A stretch of DNA of 64,000 nucleotides from Cepaea nemoralis (lineage: Eukaryota; Mollusca; Gastropoda; Stylommatophora; Helicidae), in assembly GCA_014155875.1 (NCBI GenBank), contig JACEFZ010003493.1:82501-146500 (forward strand), written 5' to 3'. The notes beneath the pieces are model-generated. The model did not search any database, was not told the origin of the DNA, and was given only the letters and a program-made list of their open reading frames with translations. The translations under genes and the position numbers were made by a program. Positions 48,361 through 60,086 of the stretch are shown in pieces; the first letter of the stretch is position 1, and each line of letters begins with the position of its first letter.

Positions 48361-50520
48361 ACATAATGTGACCATCTGTAAATTGTGCAACATTAGATCA
48401 GCAACAATGTTCTAACAACCATTATGCTTGTACAAAGTACTGAGTGTTACTACTAAAGCATAAAGCATGTTACTGGAACTCAAAATGGGAGCAATCAATA
48501 GCAACATCATTATCTTCCTATCAAGCATGTTGTATGAGACAACTAACGAAGTATGATACTCTGTAAATATTCAGACTCGAAATTCGCCCAGCTGAGACTC
48601 CTGACAGGCTCCTCCATCATTATGGGGATTGCCAGGTTTGTGATTGCTGCCACCTTGCCACTGTGTACAGGACACAGGACCAGGTGCTGACTTGCAGCAA
48701 GCTTGTTTTACCACTGCCACGATCTATCCCACAACAGAGGTTTGATACTGAAACAAACAGTAAGTTTCTCTGACCATTTCACTAAGTGGGAATCTTTCTA
48801 CTTTCTTGTCATCTGAAAGCACTTTCATCACTGTTTCTTTCTCTCAGTGCTGAAACAGTGTACATAAAAAGTAGCACCATGGGTCAGGTTTGCCAAATTT
48901 AATCAAATTTTTTTTTTTTTTGCGGTGACCTTCGACTATATGTTTTTGTGTCTCTGATATAAGGACATTAAGCATACTCATGATGTTAAATTCCCTGATT
49001 ATTTCAAGGTCGCATTAAAACAGACACTGATTACTTGATATAGTTTTTCCCTGCCCGCTTTGCGTTCTGTATTTCTGGCACTTCAAGAATCCTTGTTATA
49101 CCAGAGAATCAGGCTGTCAATTCTAAGTGGTAAGTAAACCCGGAAATACCATTTTATGAGACGTATTTCATTGTCCTACTATGTATTATTAATATTAAAT
49201 TTAGCATTCATTTTTACCTGTATTTTGTAATTTTTGACCATTTCAGTTGGCAATCAATCTCACACTAAAATTATGAAGATTGCATGCTGTAATTTGGTAT
49301 TACACTTTTTCAATGGCGGGAGACCTGTTGTTTTCCTTGTCATACTCCAGTTATGAACATTTAATATTGTTATGGAATACTCAGAGAGAATAACATAATG
49401 AATGCATGTGTACATTCAACACCCATTATTCATTATTGTATTTATGTGTAATTTTTCATCACTCAGTCTACACAGACAAGATCATTAATAATTTTGCAAC
49501 TTTTTAAAGTGAATTCTCTTGTCAAAATGAATCTATGTTCATTGTCTTGTGCTAACAGCGCTAACAGCGTGTGCAGACTGACGTAATCACAGTATGGCAT
49601 GCCCGTGTATACGTCACTATGTGTGTGTGTGTAAAATCAGTAGCAGTTAGTTATCTTTCCCTTAGTTAAGAAACAACTCCCTTGAACAGTATGTGTTACA
49701 ACAGTGGTGTGAGTGCATAGGACACTTTTCCAAAGTGCTAGAATCGCATTGTCCTCTTTGTTCATATTAAATGATAAACTGCTCCAACTGCTTCGCTGAG
49801 GAGGGAATCCGAGCGCTTACTTATGGACTGAATGGTTCGATGTGCAATGAGGATGATCTGTTGACTAACTAAATGATAAACTGAGACACAAACGTTAATA
49901 TCTCGGCTTAGAATTGACCTACAGACTTGAATAAGGTACCGCTGGATTTGTTTTTTCAAGAAGTATCCAACTATGCAGGTTATATAACTAAAAAGCAATT
50001 TATAAAATGTTACTAAAGTGGCTATAGGAACTTTAGTTGAGTTGTTTCATTTTCAACTGGAGCAGTCAACGTCAAAACATACAGAACTGGAGTCTTTTAG
50101 ATTTAATTTAATACTTTTCAGCACTTACAATGTGGCCTCTGTCATTGTCCTGTATGAGGGTGTGATTGTGTATGTTTCTAGTTATCTCACCTGTATATTT
50201 AAAGATCACAAGAATGTAAGTAAGCCTTTTCGCAAGGAAAACGTTCACACTTGGTTACCGGAAGCTTGAATAGCGTGTGTTTACTACACGATGGCCAGCT
50301 CCGTCGCAGCGTTAACAGTCAAAGTAAACTTTTAAAACAACATCATAAGTACAACATATAGTAAAGAACTACATATATTTTTAAGAACATAATGGTTACA
50401 TATTTTTATATGGCAGGGTTATAATACTTTATATTGAATTAGTTTTTGTATAAAATGATTAAGTCTATGTTATGAATATGTCTTACTTGGCACAGAGAAC
50501 TCTTCTGTTAAGTAGAGCAG
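48361..50520. other. Gap with no recognisable gene
   Basis: 2.2 kb with no exon I can support on either strand. 49560-49640 has two CRE-like motifs (tgacgtaat, acgtcac) and a tg repeat. It is a possible promoter-like patch between the divergent genes, but no transcript start is shown. I searched here for RBM19 RRM motifs and the EFTUD2 5' UTR without success. Confidence 0.35.
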
Positions 50521-50524
50521 ATTT

Positions 50525-50715
50525 CAGTCATCATCATCATCACGTGCCTTTTCAGCTGGCGAAAGGGCTCATGTCCTTCCAATGATATCCGTCCTTAAGC
50601 TCTGTACTAACTCGGCTGGTTGATACAGTCACTCTGTCCATCCAGCATCATTTCTCTTGGTCTGCCTCTGCCTCTCTTCCCGCTGATCTTTATAATTGTC
50701 ACTCTATTCTCCTTG
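50525..50715 (-). mobile_element. RTE-like LINE 3'-end scrap
   Basis: It contains ccatccagcatcatttctct tggtctgcctctgcctctct, shared with 44995-45060, and a tcatcatcatcat repeat at its left, the LINE tail. The middle is deleted. Confidence 0.65.
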
Positions 50716-50724
50716 ATTATGAAG

Positions 50725-51400
50725 GTGAAGGGCAGCAGGTTGAAAAGAGGACGGTGGTGGATGGGTCAAGCCGAAGACTTTCTTCAACAGGTGTGTTCAC
50801 TTGAGGACTTAGAACCTGGCGAGGAGTGGGTACATGTGCCAACATAGTTCTGTACATCCTTTTCAGTGTGTATCCAACTAGACAGGAAATGCAGACAAGA
50901 AAATCCAACTGTTGTGGAGGTGGAAGTACAGGTTCTGATCTTCGAGAATTCTTCAGAGGATGATTATGTCATTTACACAGATGGGTCGGTCGTCCGAGGA
51001 GTGAGAAGTTCATGGGCCTTTACGGCTCAGGCCGGATGAGAAAAAAAACAGTGAAGGAAGAGTCTGGCGCTTTTGCTTTGACCACATGCAGCCTGAATAT
51101 GGAAGTCATGGCAGTAAGTAAAGCAATAATATGGCTCGAGATACAGACATTCAATCGGGCTTGTGTCCTTAGTGACTCAGTGAGTATGCTCAGGAGGACA
51201 GGAGGTGGGGTGGGACCGAAGAGAGCGGCTGCTGTCTCTGGAGCGGTCTCGACTGGCAAAGATTAGTTTCATCTTCGTACCAGGGCATGCGGGCGTACAA
51301 GGGAATGAACAGGCTGACAGGCTTGCAGGTACTGTGGAAGGCGGATGGACCAGGCAGACATTCTGAATGCTATACGAGATGTAAGTCGTTTACGAGAACC
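50725..51400 (+). pseudogene. RNase H domain fragment of I-group LINE
   Basis: Frames read MKVKGSRLKRGRWWMGQAED, CSLEDLEPGEEWVHVPT, VIYTDGSVVRGVRSSWAF, LNMEVMAVSKAIIW, VLSDSVSML and FVPGHAGVQGNEQADRLAGT. These match in order the RNase H region of the LINE at 18647-20830 and extend it to the HAGxxGNExAD box. Several frameshifts. Confidence 0.8.
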
Positions 51401-51499
51401 AAGCGATGACTGGGATTCTACAACCATGATCAGGCTGCGAGAACAGCAAGTTAAAAGAGGTGTGGCCATACAAGAACACTACGTAGAAAGCCAAAAAAG

Positions 51500-51750
51500 A
51501 AAAAAAGTCGCTGAAAAGCGAAAAGTCGACAGGGTCGACTTCATTGCACCGGGTTTTATCCCATATGGCTCGGTCTCTTTCCGCAGCGCGGAAAGCGTCG
51601 CACAAAGCACGAACTCCATAGCTCTAGCAACGACCCACAGGCGTCTCCGAAAAACTTTACTCGTGAACCGAAGGACGCGGCCCGGAATCGAACCCACAAC
51701 CTTCGGAGCCCGAGTCAAACGGCTTCACCACTTCGCCACCGAGACTCCCA
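51500..51750 (-). mobile_element. tRNA-derived SINE, family 2, copy 1
   Basis: The head at the right on the minus strand reads GAGTCTCGGTGGCGAAGTGG (A box) and GTGGGTTCGATTCCGGG (B box). The body runs leftward to gactttttttcttttt. A poly-C tract (about 51754-51771) abuts the head. Confidence 0.8.
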
Positions 51751-51949
51751 AGCCCCCCCCCCCCCCCCCCCTTCCAAAGAAAAAGTAATAAACCAACACA
51801 GAACTGGTGTCATGAGCTGCTAAACACTGCGAGATTTGCTGAGGAGGGTATCCGAACACGTATGGACTGAATGGTTCGATGTGCAATGAGGATGATCTGT
51901 CGACTAACTAACTAACTAGCTAAACAGTAGTGTTTGGTCTGTGAATTTA

Positions 51950-52180
51950 AGAACCGGTACCAATATGCCGAGAAGTGACAGGACTCTCCATCGGACTTTA
52001 TTGTACCGGATATTACTTCACATGGCTCGGTTTCTTTCTACAGGGCGGCCTGACAATAGTCTCGCACTAAATACGAACTCCGTAGCCCCAGCGACGACCC
52101 CCAGAAGTCTTTGAGAAAATTTCACTCGTGAACCAAACGATGTAGTCCGGAATCGAACCCACAATCTTCGGAGGCGTGAT
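51950..52180 (-). mobile_element. tRNA-derived SINE, family 2, copy 2
   Basis: Same body (aatacgaactccgtagcc, actcgtgaacc) and B box (GTGGGTTCGATTCCGG) as 51500-51750, in the same orientation, 200 bp away. The 51800-51950 spacer includes ctgaatggttcgatgtgcaa, also present at 49828-49860. Confidence 0.75.
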
Positions 52181-52184
52181 GGAC

Positions 52185-52339
52185 TGCTGCGGGCGATTTG
52201 GCAGCAGACCGCCTGCGTTGATTTTTTACGAAATAGTATGGGTGCCTGTGGTTCAGAAATAATAGCAAACTACTAAACGTAAAATTGCCAAGAGATCACA
52301 ACAGCAAAATATGCGGGGGTTGATTGCGACGTCCTATGA
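52185..52339 (+). mobile_element. SINE 3' part (conserved tail family)
   Basis: gatttggcagcagacc ... gtaaaattgccaagagatca ... gttgattgcgacgtcc, shared with 62930-63080, 52745-52967 (reverse) and 22255-22375. It is interrupted at 52340 by a LINE tail and resumes after 52655. Confidence 0.7.
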
Positions 52340-52644
52340 TTGATTGATTGATTTAGGAACCGACATTACAGCATTCGGGACAGATCATTCACATAAGCGC
52401 TCCGTCCCCATCCCCAGCAGCCAGCGAAGAATTCCAACACTAATAGTTCCAGTAGCAATCTGATTATATGTCCGTCTCGCCTTTCCTCTGAGCGTCGAGC
52501 GTCGGCCAGATCCCCTCGTCACACCTCGCTGTCTCATTCTTACCAGACTATGGTGATCCATCTGCTCCTCCGAGGTGTACACGTGCTCCCACAAGGCCGC
52601 AACCACGTCTGCCTTGCCATGCATCAACACTCCACTAAGTATGA
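52340..52644 (-). mobile_element. LINE 3' tail inserted in a SINE, 11-bp target-site duplication
   Basis: 305 bp flanked by acgtcctatga (52329-52339 and 52645-52655). It encodes [20 protein letters not shown] and [19 protein letters not shown] on the minus strand, like 22560-22910, and ends in TCAA repeats. It was inserted within the SINE's conserved tail. Confidence 0.85.
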
Positions 52645-52744
52645 ACGTCCTATGAATGTTATGCAACTAACTAAGTTCTCCTTGCTGTTTCCTCATCAAG
52701 TTTGCCAGTTGTCATTAACTTTACAAGTGTATTTCTCTTCATAA

Positions 52745-52967
52745 TTAAAAATTTAGTTGCATGTCCTTCACAGGACGTAGCAGCCAACCCCAGCATTTTC
52801 GCTGTTTGTGATTCCTGGGCAAATTTTACGTTCAGTAGTCTGCCACATTGCTTTCTGAAGGACCGGCTCCTATACCTTTTTTTTCGAAAAGAACAGCACC
52901 GCGGTGTTTCGAACCCGGGTATACGGGCTCACAAACCGCGTTCGCAAGCCCTTAGCCACAGAGACCG
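52745..52967 (-). mobile_element. tRNA-derived SINE, family 1, complete, 16-bp target-site duplication
   Basis: 223 bp flanked by gtatttctcttcataa (52729-52744 and 52968-52983). The head on the minus strand reads GTCTCTGTGGCTAAGGGCTT (A box) and CCCGGGTTCGAAACACC (B box). The 3' part is the tail shared by several copies in the window (gtaaaatttgcccaggaatc ... gctacgtcctgtgaaggaca). Confidence 0.9.
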
Positions 52968-53234
52968 GTATTTCTCTTCATAACGTGCCCAAAAATATAT
53001 GTCGACGTCCAATTTCTGTAATAAATGTACAGTTTTCATTTGTTTCATTTAGAACTGTATTGTTGGTTTTTCTGTCTGTCCATGGTATTCTTTTCATTTA
53101 TCCTAGAAGCTACATTTATATTGCCATTGGATGGTCCCCGGCTTTTCTTGTTGTTCACCACACCAGAAACCATTGACACCTATCCTGTCTATTTACGGAT
53201 CATTGACAGACCATTGACGGATCATTTACCCAGT

Positions 53235-53600
53235 CTATTGACCGGGGCTCAGTGGTCTCGAAGTATGGTGTCCGTCTCGACTGCTGGAGGTCCCGGGTTC
53301 AAGCGCCGGTGAGGGTCGGGATTTTTTCACGTGGACTTCTAATAACAAAATTCCCCATGGTTTCTGGGTAGATCGGACGCCTGTGTGTATTATTGCGCAC
53401 GTAAAAATAAAAATCCCTTGGCAGTTGGAAATCGAAAAAGAGTAGCCTAACGGCGAGCCCGGGCAAAATTTTGAGTTAAAAATCTACTCAAAGTATTTTC
53501 AGGATCCTCGCCGGTGCTACGGAGTTCGTGCACGGAGTTGAGATTCTCAGGATTCAGGCTTGAGTTAGGAGTACAACTGAGCACTTAAGGGTTACACCCG
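53235..53600 (+). mobile_element. tRNA-derived SINE, family 3
   Basis: The head GGGGCTCAGTGGTCTCGAAG ... GGTCCCGGGTTCAAGCGCC has A- and B-box order and spacing. The body carries cacgtggacttcta, gtgtgtattattgcgcacgt and aaaataaaaatcccttggca. It ends just before the first LTR at 53623. Confidence 0.75.
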
Positions 53601-53622
53601 TGTGCCGCGATGTTTATCCGTC

Positions 53623-54065
53623 TGTCAGGATCTTCTATTAGGCTCGTTGGCTAACACATGTGAGACAGTACAAGTACAACGTGATTCGACGTAAGACACA
53701 GCAACACAATTTCTATGGATTTATTACCACGTTAAATACATAACAATAGTTACAGCAATGTACAACATATAACAACTCACAACCACAATACAGCTCATAG
53801 GTCTGACGCTCACGATATCAGTCGTTCAGCTCACAACCACGGAGATTCACACAAAACGCCTTGCTCTCGACACACACGTCCGTTCAGATGTCCAGTCCCA
53901 GCTTGGTCTGAGATTAGCACACACACTGCCCACTGCCTCTGGTGGGGTCACGTGGCTTTGCGTGCGTCTGTCGTCAGCGCTGGTTGCGTGTCAGGTAAGA
54001 ATCTCGCCAGCGCGACAACTCTTGTCCGCCGGGCGCCGCAACGATGTTGCTGCTAGGCTCTGACA
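53623..54065 (-). repeat. LTR A of LTR retrotransposon 2 (3' LTR of the coding copy)
   Basis: 443 bp, plus-strand form begins TGTCAGGATC and ends GGCTCTGACA. Followed by the purine tract of the minus-strand element. Confidence 0.93.
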
Positions 54066-55441
54066 TTCTCCCCGGGTACTTCAATGAAAGATGCCATCTT
54101 TCATTCATGATGTATGTATATACTGGGGTAGTGTTAATTTCATGTCAGAGACTACTTTTTCCCAGTGTTATGCATGAAAATACATATAAGGCATAGAAAT
54201 ATATACAAAAAAAAATGTAAGTTGCATTGAAATGACAAATGAAGTACAACTTTTAACACAATTCAGGTTTCATCCCCCTGATGCCTGGTTACCTTCATTG
54301 CAATAATACTCAGTCAGATCAGTAGTTCCAGCTTCACGCATCTACCTCGCAGCTATTTGAAAAAAAAGTAATAATATGATTGTTTTGCAACAACCATCTA
54401 GCCAGACTGAAATACGGCTTTGTATTAGTCGTATTAAACACTTAAACTCTGCCCTTATTTGGTCAGGAGCTCTTATGTTGGTTTGCAATGTTGGCAGCTC
54501 TATGACATGCTTGGTGGACGCCTACCTGCTGTGCTAACCATTTGAGCAACAAAATGTCTATCTATACAATATACATTAATGAATATGTTTCAAATTATGG
54601 CCCTTGATGTAATTCACAAATGCAAGGGAAGTAATTTTGACATTTAAGAAATTCCATACATTATTATAATTATTTAATTTCTTAGCGTCATTGCTTGACG
54701 TTTCTTCATATTAACGAGAAAAAGTCGGTAATATGAATACATTAATCAAGATATGATTCTAAGATTACACTAATCAAAATAAATAAGTACCCAATTGGTA
54801 TATTATATTTTATAGATTGAAAAAGATTTTACAAGTGTCATAAATTTTTGGCAATTTGTACATAGTCTGCTAATTTTGCTATACTTTTTAAATTATACCG
54901 GAAATACACACGAAACGAAAAATTTGGTTGATGTTACATTTTCTGAACACAAATGATCCGGTTTTCTTTCGGAACGGATAGTAAAATGTTCTCACAGTTC
55001 GTGTATGATGTTATAGTATCACAACGGATTATGGTGGAATGTTCTTATTTCCGATGTGTTCACACGTCGAACAATTTGGATTACATTCGCTGTAAAGGTG
55101 GTGTAGGAGTCAATGTTCAGTCCACATTTGCACATGTTAAAATATCACGGTGAAAAAAAATCACCCACAAATGTCACAATGGTAACGTTCGCTTCTGGTA
55201 AGTGGATAAGCGTCTGTGACCCTGTTGTTGGTGTCTATATACAATTAATATTGTTCTCATTCTAACACACACTACACAATTATACTACACTCATTACATA
55301 ACTTGATTAAAATAAGAATATTATACATGTCGGTTTCTAAACCGTATCACAACTTTACTTATAGACCTTACACAGTAGGTGACTGGAAAAATTCACACAT
55401 TGGTGGCTGTGTTGGGCTGAGTGTAATATTACACAGTGCAC
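54066..55441 (-). other. Non-coding 3' region of LTR retrotransposon 2
   Basis: 1.38 kb between RNase H and the LTR, AT-rich, with no credible gene. The portion 54066-54649 is duplicated at 59494-60077. Confidence 0.7.
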
Positions 55442-58400
55442 TCAGACATTGCTTACTGGGTCTGTCGGACAACGGGACAAAAGGTCGGCGATTGTATTCA
55501 TTCTGCCGGGAATATGGCGAACTTCAAAACTGAAATTCTGAAGCTTCAAGGACCAGCGAGCAATCATGTTATTTGATGGTACTGCAGAATTGATATACCT
55601 TAATGGACTGTTGTCAGTTTCGATGATAAAGTGACGTCCTAGAAGATATTTGGACAGCTTTGTGACACTTTCTACTAAGGCCAATGCCTCTAATTGCGGA
55701 ATGGACCAAGACCGCTCTCGGGGCCTTAGTTTTCTTGATAGAAAACAAACGGGATGCAGAATGTCGTTGTATTCCTGCAATAGGACTGCACCGATCGCAA
55801 TGGAGCTAGCATCTGTTCTCAATCTGAAAGGTAAACGAATGTTGGGCAATTTAAGGATGAGATTAGGTGCATTCTTATCAGAAAAGTGTGCCAAAACTTT
55901 ATCAAACGCATTTCGTAGGCATTCATCGTTTACAACTTTTTCGGGTTTATTCTTGGTTAGTAAGTTAGAAAAAACCTCAGTCAGTTCTGAAAAATCAGGA
56001 ATGAAGTTCCTGTAATAATTAATAAGTCCCAATAAACTGCGGACTTGTTTCTTATTTGTTGGAAGTGACAGTTTTAGAATTTTCGAGACAATTTTGTTGT
56101 CTGTCATGACAAAGCCATTGGATATTCTGTACCCCAAAAATGATATCTCTTGGTAAGCCATGCTCACCTTTGAGGGCTTCACTGTCAGTCCGTGCTGTCT
56201 GATACGTTCTAGTGTCTGTTCCAGTATCTTTATATGTTCCGTCATTGTCTCTGTATGGACACAGATGTCGTCAATATAGGAAACTATATTAGGGATGTCA
56301 GATAGGAGGAGTCGTGTCATGCGTACAAATGTGGCTGGGGCATTGACTAGCCCAAATGGAAGTTTGCACCATTCGTACAGTCCCCAAGGTGTGGCGAAAG
56401 CTGTTAGATGTCTGCTGTCTTCATGTACAGCAATCTGCCAGTAACCTTTAGCCATGTCAAGGGTCGTGAAGAACTTCGCGTCAGTTCAGTTCTGTCAGAA
56501 GATCGTCCGTATTTGCCATTGGTTCAAGATCTAAAACAGTTATTTTGTTCAGTTTTCTGTAATCAATGCAAAGTCGTATTGTGTTGTCCTTTTTCCGTAC
56601 AATGACCATAGGTGAAGAGAAGTCTGATAGGGATCGTCTGATGATGTTGTTTTTTTCTAAGTTGATGATTTCCTGATGTAGTTGTTCCTTGTAATGTAAT
56701 GGTATGGTGTATGGTCTGCATCTTATGGGTGTGTTTGATGTGAGTGTGATGTGATGCTGTACTAATTCTGTTTGTCCTGGGTTGTCTGAAAAGATGGTGT
56801 TGTACTCTTGTATCAACTGTTTGCACCTGTTTGTCTCTGCTTGACTTAGGTTTGGATTGATCTTGATCTCCTTCAAGCAGTTTGTCGTGTCTAATGTAGG
56901 TGTTGGAATCTCGTCGCTAGAATCGTCATCTTCGTGATCTATTATCACGGTGCAAGCTGTCGTATCGTCTTGTTCGTTGTCTCTGTTGTAAGTATGGTCT
57001 TAGCATATTGATGTGAAATATTTTGTGTTTGTCTTTTATCAGGATTTCGTAGTCAACAGGTGAGATTTGTCTTGTCACTTTAAAAGGTCCTTGCCAAGAA
57101 TCTGTCAGTAGCTGTCTGTCACTAGGTAGTAGTAGTAGAACGTCCTGTCCAGCTGTCAATGTTATAGTCCTGTTACCTTTGTCTGCGTATTGTCTGTAAG
57201 TAGCACCAGATAGTTTTAGTGCACTTTTAGCAATTTCACATGATTTCATTATCCTTTCACGCAATGATGTTACATACACAAATGATGATATGGGTTTCAA
57301 TACTGGAGTGGAATCAGTCAACATTTGGTGATAAATTGTTAATGGGCCGCGTGGTTTGGCACCATAGAATGAGTTCAAAAGGAGAGAAACCCGGTACTAG
57401 AATGTGGTACCTCGCGATAAGCAAAAAGGACAGCTGGTAAGTATACATCCCAGTTATTGGGGTGATCTTGAGTTACTTTGGCTAAGCATGTGCTTCAGAT
57501 CCCCATTAAGCTTTTCTATAATCCCGCTCGAGTGAGGATGATAGGGGCTATTGAAGACTTGCTTCACTCCTAACATTTTAGTGAAAGCTTGAGTGGATGC
57601 AGCGATAAACTGCGTGCCTCTATCAGACTGGATGATATCTGGAAACCCAATTCGGGAAAAAATATGGAAGAACACTTCCATGATATCGTTGGCAGTAATG
57701 TTCTTTAACGGAATCGCTTCTGGCCAGCGACTACATTGATCAATAATTGTTAGAATATATTTATTCCCTCTAGTTGTTGTATGACTAAGAGGGCCCACAA
57801 TGTCAACTGATAATTTTTCAAAAGGTCGACTGGCTAAGTCAGTGACTTGTAACTTTGCCTGTGGGTGTTTCCCTTTCTTTACCAGTTTCTGGCATGTATC
57901 ACAACTTCTGCAATAAGTTTTTATGTCATTACAGAATTTTGGCCAATGAAACTGTGTCAATAGTCTTGACCTGGTTTTAACATATGCCATATGACCTGCA
58001 AAAGGGTATATCGTGAGCAAGATGTAAAGCTTGCCTACGATAAGTAGTTGGTAACACAGTTTGCTTTGTTGTAACGTCACCTCTGGTGTAGTACCTGGTG
58101 AGTATATCATTGTATAAAGCAAAATGCCATTTAGCATTTTTCGTTACTCTTGGCTTTTTGCCGATCAGGTCAAAATACTTTGACAGTGAAGGATCAGCTT
58201 TTTGAGCTGTTATGAATGTTTCCTTCATCGAGTCACTAGGTGGTACTTCTGGGCTAAGCATTTGAATAGCCTCAGTTTGGTTACTATCATCTTGCACTCT
58301 AGCAGTAGCTCTTGTTACTGCGTTCACACACTCAATGACATCAGATGATGATGGAATACTATCGTCAATGATGTGATGAGAACTTAGTGCTGCATTAGCT

Positions 58401-59050
58401 AACATACATTCAACAGGTGATATGACATTTTCAATGACATTTGGTGGTGATGTGTTATCATTAATACATAGTGATGTTGTGTCATGGTTATGAGGTTTGT
58501 CATTCACCTCCGGTAAATTTCCTATGATTATATCGCACACTGGGTTTGTAAGTGCTGCGACCTTTACTTTTCCGGTGAGGAATGGTGTTTCGATGTATGC
58601 CCAAGCTAATGGATATTTTTCAATATTGCCTGAAAATGTTCTACATGTGATGTGTCTACCTGTGTAGTCTGTAGGTGTTATGAATGTTGTTTTCAGGCCA
58701 ATAAGTGTACTCCCGGTGTCGCGAAGTACTGTAGCGAACTTGCCATTAACATACCCGTGATAGATGTCTAACTTGCCTTTTGAGTCTATTACTAAGTTAC
58801 CTTCCTCATTAGCAATAGGGATGGCGTGCCCGCATGTTAAGATACCATTTTCAAAGAAGGTATTACAGACAGTGCATGTGTTGGAACTAAATGCATCACA
58901 AGCCTGTGCTGCATGTACAGGATGTTTTTCTGTATTTTCGTCTTCTGACGCCGAACTATCGAACAAGGCGGCATTGGCTTTGTTGGTCATATGCCTGCCT
59001 TTACAATCCATGCGATGGTGACCGTAAGCCTTGCAGAGAAAACATTTACG
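55442..59050 (-). pseudogene. gag knuckle, protease, integrase, RT and RNase H of LTR retrotransposon 2
   Basis: Read from the right: a CCHC knuckle (CFLCKAYGHHRMDC) starting at the LTR border; protease (VLRDTGSTLIGLK); linker; integrase zinc domain and core ([45 protein letters not shown]); C-terminal [18 protein letters not shown]. Then, in one open frame across the border, DEIPTPTLDTTNCLKEIKIN into RT ([11 protein letters not shown]); then MAKGYWQIAVHED, SYIDDICVHT, and RNase H (RTDASSIAIGAVLLQE, IETDNSPLRYI). Breaks: a frameshift near 58000, more near 57380-57460, and a 5-bp duplication near 56480. gag upstream of the knuckle is missing. Confidence 0.92.
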
Positions 59051-59493
59051 TGTCAGGATCTTCTGTTAGGCTCGTTGGCTAACACATGTGAGACAGTACA
59101 AGTACAACGTGATTCGACGTAAGACACAGCAACACAATTTCTATGGATTTATTACCACGTTAAATACATAACAATAGTTACAGTAATGTACAACATATAA
59201 CAACTCACAACCACAATACAGCTCATAGGTCTGACGCTCACGATATCAGTCGTTCAGCTCACAACCACGGAGATTCACACAAAACGCCTTGCTCTCGACA
59301 CACACGTCCGTTCAGATGTCCAGTCCCAGCTTGGTCTCCGATTAACACACACACTGCCCACTGCCTCTGGTGGGGTCACGTGGCTTTGCGTGCGTCTGTC
59401 GTCAGCGCTGGTCGCGTGTCAGGTAAGAATCTCGCCAGCGCGACAACTCTTGTCCGCCGGGCGCCGCAACGATGTTGCTGCTAGGCTCTGACA
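59051..59493 (-). repeat. LTR B of LTR retrotransposon 2 (middle)
   Basis: 443 bp with about six differences from LTRs A and C (for example gtctccgattaac where A and C have gtctgagattagc). It cuts directly into the gag zinc-knuckle coding sequence. Confidence 0.93.
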
Positions 59494-60086
59494 TTCTCCC
59501 CGGGTACTTCAATGAAAGATGCCATCTTTCATTCATGATGTATGTATATACTGGGGTAGTGTTAATTTCATGTCAGAGACTACTTTTTCCCAGTGTTATG
59601 CATGAAAATACATATAAGGCATAGAAATATATACAACAAAAATGTAAGTTGCATTGAAATGACAAATGAAGTACAACTTTTAACACAATTCAGGTCTCAT
59701 CCCCCTGATGCCTGGTTACCTTCATTGCAATAATACCCAGTCAGATCAGTAGCACCAGCTTCACGCATCTACCTCGCAGCTATTTGAAAAAAAACATAAT
59801 AATATGATTGTTTTGCAACAACCATCTAGCCAGACTGAAATACGGCTTTGTATTCGTCGTATTAAACACTTAAACTCTGCCCTCATTTGGTCAGGAGCTC
59901 TTATGTTGGTTTGCAATGTTGGCAGCTCTATGACATGCTTGGTGGACGCCTACCTGCTGTGCCAAATATTTGAGCAACAAAATGTCTATCTATACAATAT
60001 ACATTAATGAATATGTTTCAAATTATGGCCCTTGATGTAATTCACAAATGCAAGGGAAGTAATTTTGACATTTAAGAGTCCACACA
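59494..60086 (-). repeat. Duplicated 3'-region block between LTRs B and C
   Basis: 584 bp nearly identical to 54066-54649, then about 9 unrelated bases before LTR C. Those bases read tgtgtggac on the minus strand, next to where a primer-binding site is expected; element 1 has tgtgtgaacg in the same place. Confidence 0.85.
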
